Positions 21,917-24,132 of a DNA stretch of 24,132 bases are shown piece after piece. The first letter of the stretch is position 1. Each line of letters starts with the position of its first letter. The DNA comes from PALSA-243 sp036268375 (lineage in GTDB: Bacteria; Acidobacteriota; Terriglobia; Bryobacterales; Bryobacteraceae), in assembly GCA_036268375.1 (NCBI GenBank), contig DATAUH010000257.1, forward strand, positions 1 through 24,132. The letters run 5' to 3'. The notes beneath the pieces are model-generated. The model was not told where the DNA came from. It was given only the letters and a program-made list of their open reading frames with translations, and did no database searches. The position numbers were made by a program, and so were the translations under genes.

Positions 21917-23140
21917 ATGCCTTTTCAGGAAGTCGTCGAAGCGCACGGCCACCTCATCGATTCGCACATCATGGAAAACATCTTCGATACCGTGGTCGAA
22001 TCTAACGGCCGTTTCGAAGTCGAAGAGTTCCGTATCGGCCGCACCAATAGCGATCCCTCATACCTGCGCCTCAAAGTCGAAGCTCCGGAAGAGGCCGCCA
22101 TGGACCGCCTTCTGCAGGCGCTGCACGAATTCGGTTGCGCGATCGTCGATGGTGGCGACGCTGTGCTACGCCCGGTCGAACGCGATTACTGCGCGCCCGA
22201 GGATTTCTACTCCACGACGAATCACCGCACCTTCGTCCGCCACGGCGGCAAATGGATCGAAGTCGAAAACCAGCGCATGGATGCCATGATCGTCGTTGAA
22301 GGGGGCCGCGCCTTCTGCCGCCGCCTGCGCGATCTGTGCGCCGGAGATCAAATCGTCACCGGACTGCGCGGCACGCGCGTTGCCCCCGAAACCAAGGAGC
22401 GCGATCGCCTCGCCTTCGCCTTCATGGCCAACGGCATTTCGTCCGAGCGCCAGGTCGAAACCGCAGTCCGCCAGACCGCCGCGCTGCTACGCCAATGCCT
22501 CGATCAAGGCCAGAAAGTAATCGTCGTCGCAGGACCCGTCGTCGTGCACACGGGCGGCGATTCCGGCCTCGCCTCGCTCATCCGCCGCGGTTTTGTCCAC
22601 GCCGTACTCGCGGGCAACGCGCTGGGCGTGCACGATATCGAGTCCGCCCTCTTCGGCACCTCGCTCGGCGTGCGCCTCTCCGATGGTCGTCAGGAAGAAC
22701 ACGGCCATCGCAACCACATGCGCGCCATCAATGCCATCTATCATGCCGGCTCGGTCCGCCAGGCCGTCGAAACCGGTCGCCTGCGCACCGGCATCCTTTA
22801 TGAATGCGTGAAGGCCAATGTGCCTTTCGTGCTCGCGGGCAGCCTCCGCGATGACGGCCCTCTGCCCGACACCATCACCGACATGAACATCGCCCAGGAC
22901 GCTTACGCCGAGCAGTTGAAAGGCGCCGGCCTGGTGCTCTGCCTCGGCTCTATGCTGCACTCCATCGCCACCGGCAACATGCTGCCAAGCTGGGTCAAAA
23001 TCGTCTGTGTCGATATCAACCCCGCCGTCGCCACCAAAGTCAGCGACCGCGGCACCGGCCAGGCCGTCGGCGTCGTCACCGACGTCGGCATATTTCTCGA
23101 CCATCTTTCCAAGCTATTATCCGAAAACGTCTCCGCATGA
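21917..23140 (+). CDS. TIGR00300/LOR-SDH-domain protein, archaeal-type ornithine cyclodeaminase-like
   Basis: 407 residues. The N-terminal LOR/SDH-like domain (about 1-105) shows VVEAHGHLIDSHIMENIFDTV, RIGRTNSDPSYLRLKVEA and ERDYCAPEDFYSTTNHRTFVR. The C-terminal part (about 106-407) is the NAD-binding region, with VIVVAGPVVVHTGG, VLAGNALGVHDIE, EEHGHRNHMRAINAIYHAGS and VCVDINPAVATKVSDRGT. This is the family of archaeal ornithine cyclodeaminases and of the C-terminal domain of cyanobacterial ArgZ/AgrE, which turns ornithine into proline and ammonia with NAD. Here it stands alone, without the N-terminal arginine-dihydrolase domain. Its stop overlaps the queF start (ATGA). The assignment to family is firm; the substrate is inferred. 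Confidence 0.88.
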   Translation: MPFQEVVEAHGHLIDSHIMENIFDTVVESNGRFEVEEFRIGRTNSDPSYLRLKVEAPEEAAMDRLLQALHEFGCAIVDGGDAVLRPVERDYCAPEDFYSTTNHRTFVRHGGKWIEVENQRMDAMIVVEGGRAFCRRLRDLCAGDQIVTGLRGTRVAPETKERDRLAFAFMANGISSERQVETAVRQTAALLRQCLDQGQKVIVVAGPVVVHTGGDSGLASLIRRGFVHAVLAGNALGVHDIESALFGTSLGVRLSDGRQEEHGHRNHMRAINAIYHAGSVRQAVETGRLRTGILYECVKANVPFVLAGSLRDDGPLPDTITDMNIAQDAYAEQLKGAGLVLCLGSMLHSIATGNMLPSWVKIVCVDINPAVATKVSDRGTGQAVGVVTDVGIFLDHLSKLLSENVSA

Positions 23141-23559
23141 AACGCTCCCCACTGAAACGCGCTTATACCGATGAGCACGCCGCCGCCGGTGTGCACTCCC
23201 CTCTGCCCGAAATCGAAACCTGGCCCAATCAATACGCGGGCTACGAAATCGAAATCGCAATGCCCGAGTTCACCTCCGTCTGTCCCAAAACCGCCCTTCC
23301 CGATTTCGGCAAAATCGTCCTTCGCTACACGCCCGACAAGCTCTGTCTGGAGTTGAAGTCGTACAAAATGTACCTGCTCGAATACCGCAACCTCGGCATC
23401 TTCCAGGAAAACGCCGTCAATCGCATCCTTGAAGACGTGGTCAAGGCCACCAAACCGATCGAAGCCACCGTGATCGGCGATTGGGCGCCGCGCGGTGGCC
23501 TGAGCACGCTCGTCACCGCCGCCTGGAAACGCCCGCGGAGGTCCAATGGAAACCGCTGA
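23137..23559 (+). CDS. queF: QueF, NADPH-dependent preQ0 reductase (unimodular type)
   Basis: 140 residues, the short single-domain (YkvM-type) form. QueF reduces the nitrile of preQ0 to preQ1 for queuosine in tRNA. Landmarks are FTSVCPKTALPDFGKI with Cys49, which forms the thioimide, and Asp56, then the QueF signature ELKSYKMY (73-80, NADPH binding), and YRNLGIFQENAVNRI with Glu91. The residue before that Glu is Gln90; B. subtilis QueF has His there, but I believe this position varies among homologues. The C-terminus has the expected RGGLSTLV. The start overlaps the upstream stop by 4 bases, and the end overlaps the downstream gene by 14 bases. No queC, queD or queE is in the window. Confidence 0.95.
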   Translation: MKRSPLKRAYTDEHAAAGVHSPLPEIETWPNQYAGYEIEIAMPEFTSVCPKTALPDFGKIVLRYTPDKLCLELKSYKMYLLEYRNLGIFQENAVNRILEDVVKATKPIEATVIGDWAPRGGLSTLVTAAWKRPRRSNGNR

Positions 23560-24132
23560 GCTCGTCGCCATGCTGCATGCCGTGCGCGACCGCGTGCGCG
23601 CGCAGCATCCCGAAACTCGCGCCGGCGAATCCAACGTCGCTCTGCCCGATCTCATGCCGCTCGTGCACGCGCGCGATTCGGCGCTCGGCAAAGTGGCCTC
23701 CATCGGAACCGTCAACCCGCGCCGTGGCGGCCCTCTGAATGTGCTGGTGCAGGCCTGGAAACGCATGATCGCGCGCCTGCTCGATTGGCACGTCCGCGAC
23801 CAGGTGGAATTCAACCGCAAGACCATCGGCTGCCTCGACGCCGCCATCGAAGCCTTCAATGAAAACAACCGCGCCCTGGCTGAGCTTGGAAGCCGCGTCG
23901 CCGCTATTCAATCGGGAAATCCGGCGGAAGCCGTCCGCGACCTGCGCGACAACTGGGTCGAGTGGCGCGCCGATTGGGAGCGCAAACTCGCTCAAACCGA
24001 AATCCAAATCCTGCGCACCATCGCCGACCTGCAAGGCGCCGCCCAGCAGCGCGCCGCCGCTCAGGAAACCAACTTCCGCAGCCTCCTCCTTTCCCAGCAC
24101 GCCGCCTTCGAAGGCGACCTGCGCGGCGCGTC
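23546..24132 (+). CDS. N-terminal part of a probable SAM-dependent methyltransferase (truncated by window end)
   Basis: It starts at ATG 23546 with GGAGG at 23537-23541, 14 bases inside queF, and stays open to the last base (195 full codons). The visible part is an alpha-helical, charged N-terminal domain: METAELVAMLHAVRDRV, later GPLNVLVQAWKRMIARLLDWHVRDQVEFN, a long helix with NRALAELGSRVAAIQ, and LLLSQHAAFEGDLRG at the edge. This pattern is familiar from the helical lead-in of class I methyltransferases in polysaccharide or glycan loci, where the SAM-binding domain follows. That domain is outside the window, so the call rests on the lead-in only. It is the last visible gene of the operon with queF. 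Confidence 0.55.
   Translation, partial: METAELVAMLHAVRDRVRAQHPETRAGESNVALPDLMPLVHARDSALGKVASIGTVNPRRGGPLNVLVQAWKRMIARLLDWHVRDQVEFNRKTIGCLDAAIEAFNENNRALAELGSRVAAIQSGNPAEAVRDLRDNWVEWRADWERKLAQTEIQILRTIADLQGAAQQRAAAQETNFRSLLLSQHAAFEGDLRGA

Noticed and set aside
22903..23868. Open frame of 321 codons on the minus strand opposite queF
   Set aside because: Antisense to queF and to the cyclodeaminase-like and methyltransferase genes, which overlap by a few bases in a normal operon fashion; no domain seen.
1..24132. Search for CRISPR arrays, insertion sequences, phage genes, tRNA or rRNA
   Set aside because: No regularly spaced repeats, transposase or integrase motifs, or cloverleaf/rRNA-like stretches noticed on either strand.

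Overview
This 24.1-kb window is dense, GC-rich bacterial chromosome with no rRNA, tRNA, insertion sequence, phage gene or CRISPR array that I can see. The gene content points to a Gram-negative, soil-type bacterium, most likely an Acidobacteriota member near Solibacter/Bryobacter. The reasons are a TMTC-like TPR membrane protein, an FHA/PP2C/Ser-Thr kinase cell-wall operon, and a stand-alone archaeal-type ornithine cyclodeaminase-like gene. The lineage is inferred from gene content, not from a marker gene.

Layout. Bases 172-3616 (minus) hold cutA, a HAD phosphatase and a large sensor-kinase-like protein that has lost its phosphoacceptor residues. Bases 3681-3974 (plus) encode an FtsB/DivIC-like division protein, and 4095-4859 (minus) an autoinhibited Fic protein. 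Bases 4963-5766 (plus) are a fluoride-resistance unit: promoter, fluoride riboswitch, crcB and a DUF190 gene. Bases 5878-6933 (plus) encode an exported protein with kinase-like residues. Bases 6940-14511 (minus) are the centrepiece: one overlapping operon, read right to left, encoding an FHA protein, a 29-residue membrane peptide, a PP2C phosphatase, a membrane Ser/Thr kinase, a RodA/FtsW-class glycosyltransferase fused to a class B penicillin-binding protein, and a second FHA protein. Bases 14512-14807 hold no gene. Bases 14808-18587 (minus) encode a secreted esterase, an alkyladenine DNA glycosylase, an L,D-transpeptidase and an M23 peptidase. Bases 18685-19810 (plus) carry rpiB and a VapBC-type toxin-antitoxin pair. 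Bases 19813-21843 (minus) encode a TMTC-like TPR membrane protein. Bases 21917-24132 (plus) carry an ornithine cyclodeaminase-like gene, queF and the start of a probable methyltransferase gene that runs off the window.

The main biological theme is wall growth and its control by reversible phosphorylation. The 6940-14511 operon has the same functional content as the actinobacterial fhaA-fhaB-pstP-rodA-pbpA-pknA/B locus, but RodA and PbpA functions are one polypeptide, the kinase carries a helical TPR-like external part instead of PASTA repeats, and an extra micro-membrane protein sits between the FHA and phosphatase genes. The next operon on the same strand adds a peptidoglycan cross-linking enzyme and a LytM-type hydrolase.

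Other points of note are the pseudo-histidine-kinase at 172-2592, a fluoride riboswitch whose expression platform can be read directly (the Shine-Dalgarno competes with the aptamer pseudoknot for the same strand), and several plus-strand genes whose -10 boxes lie so close to the start codon that leaderless or near-leaderless mRNAs are likely. Bases 1-171 contain no gene that I can support.
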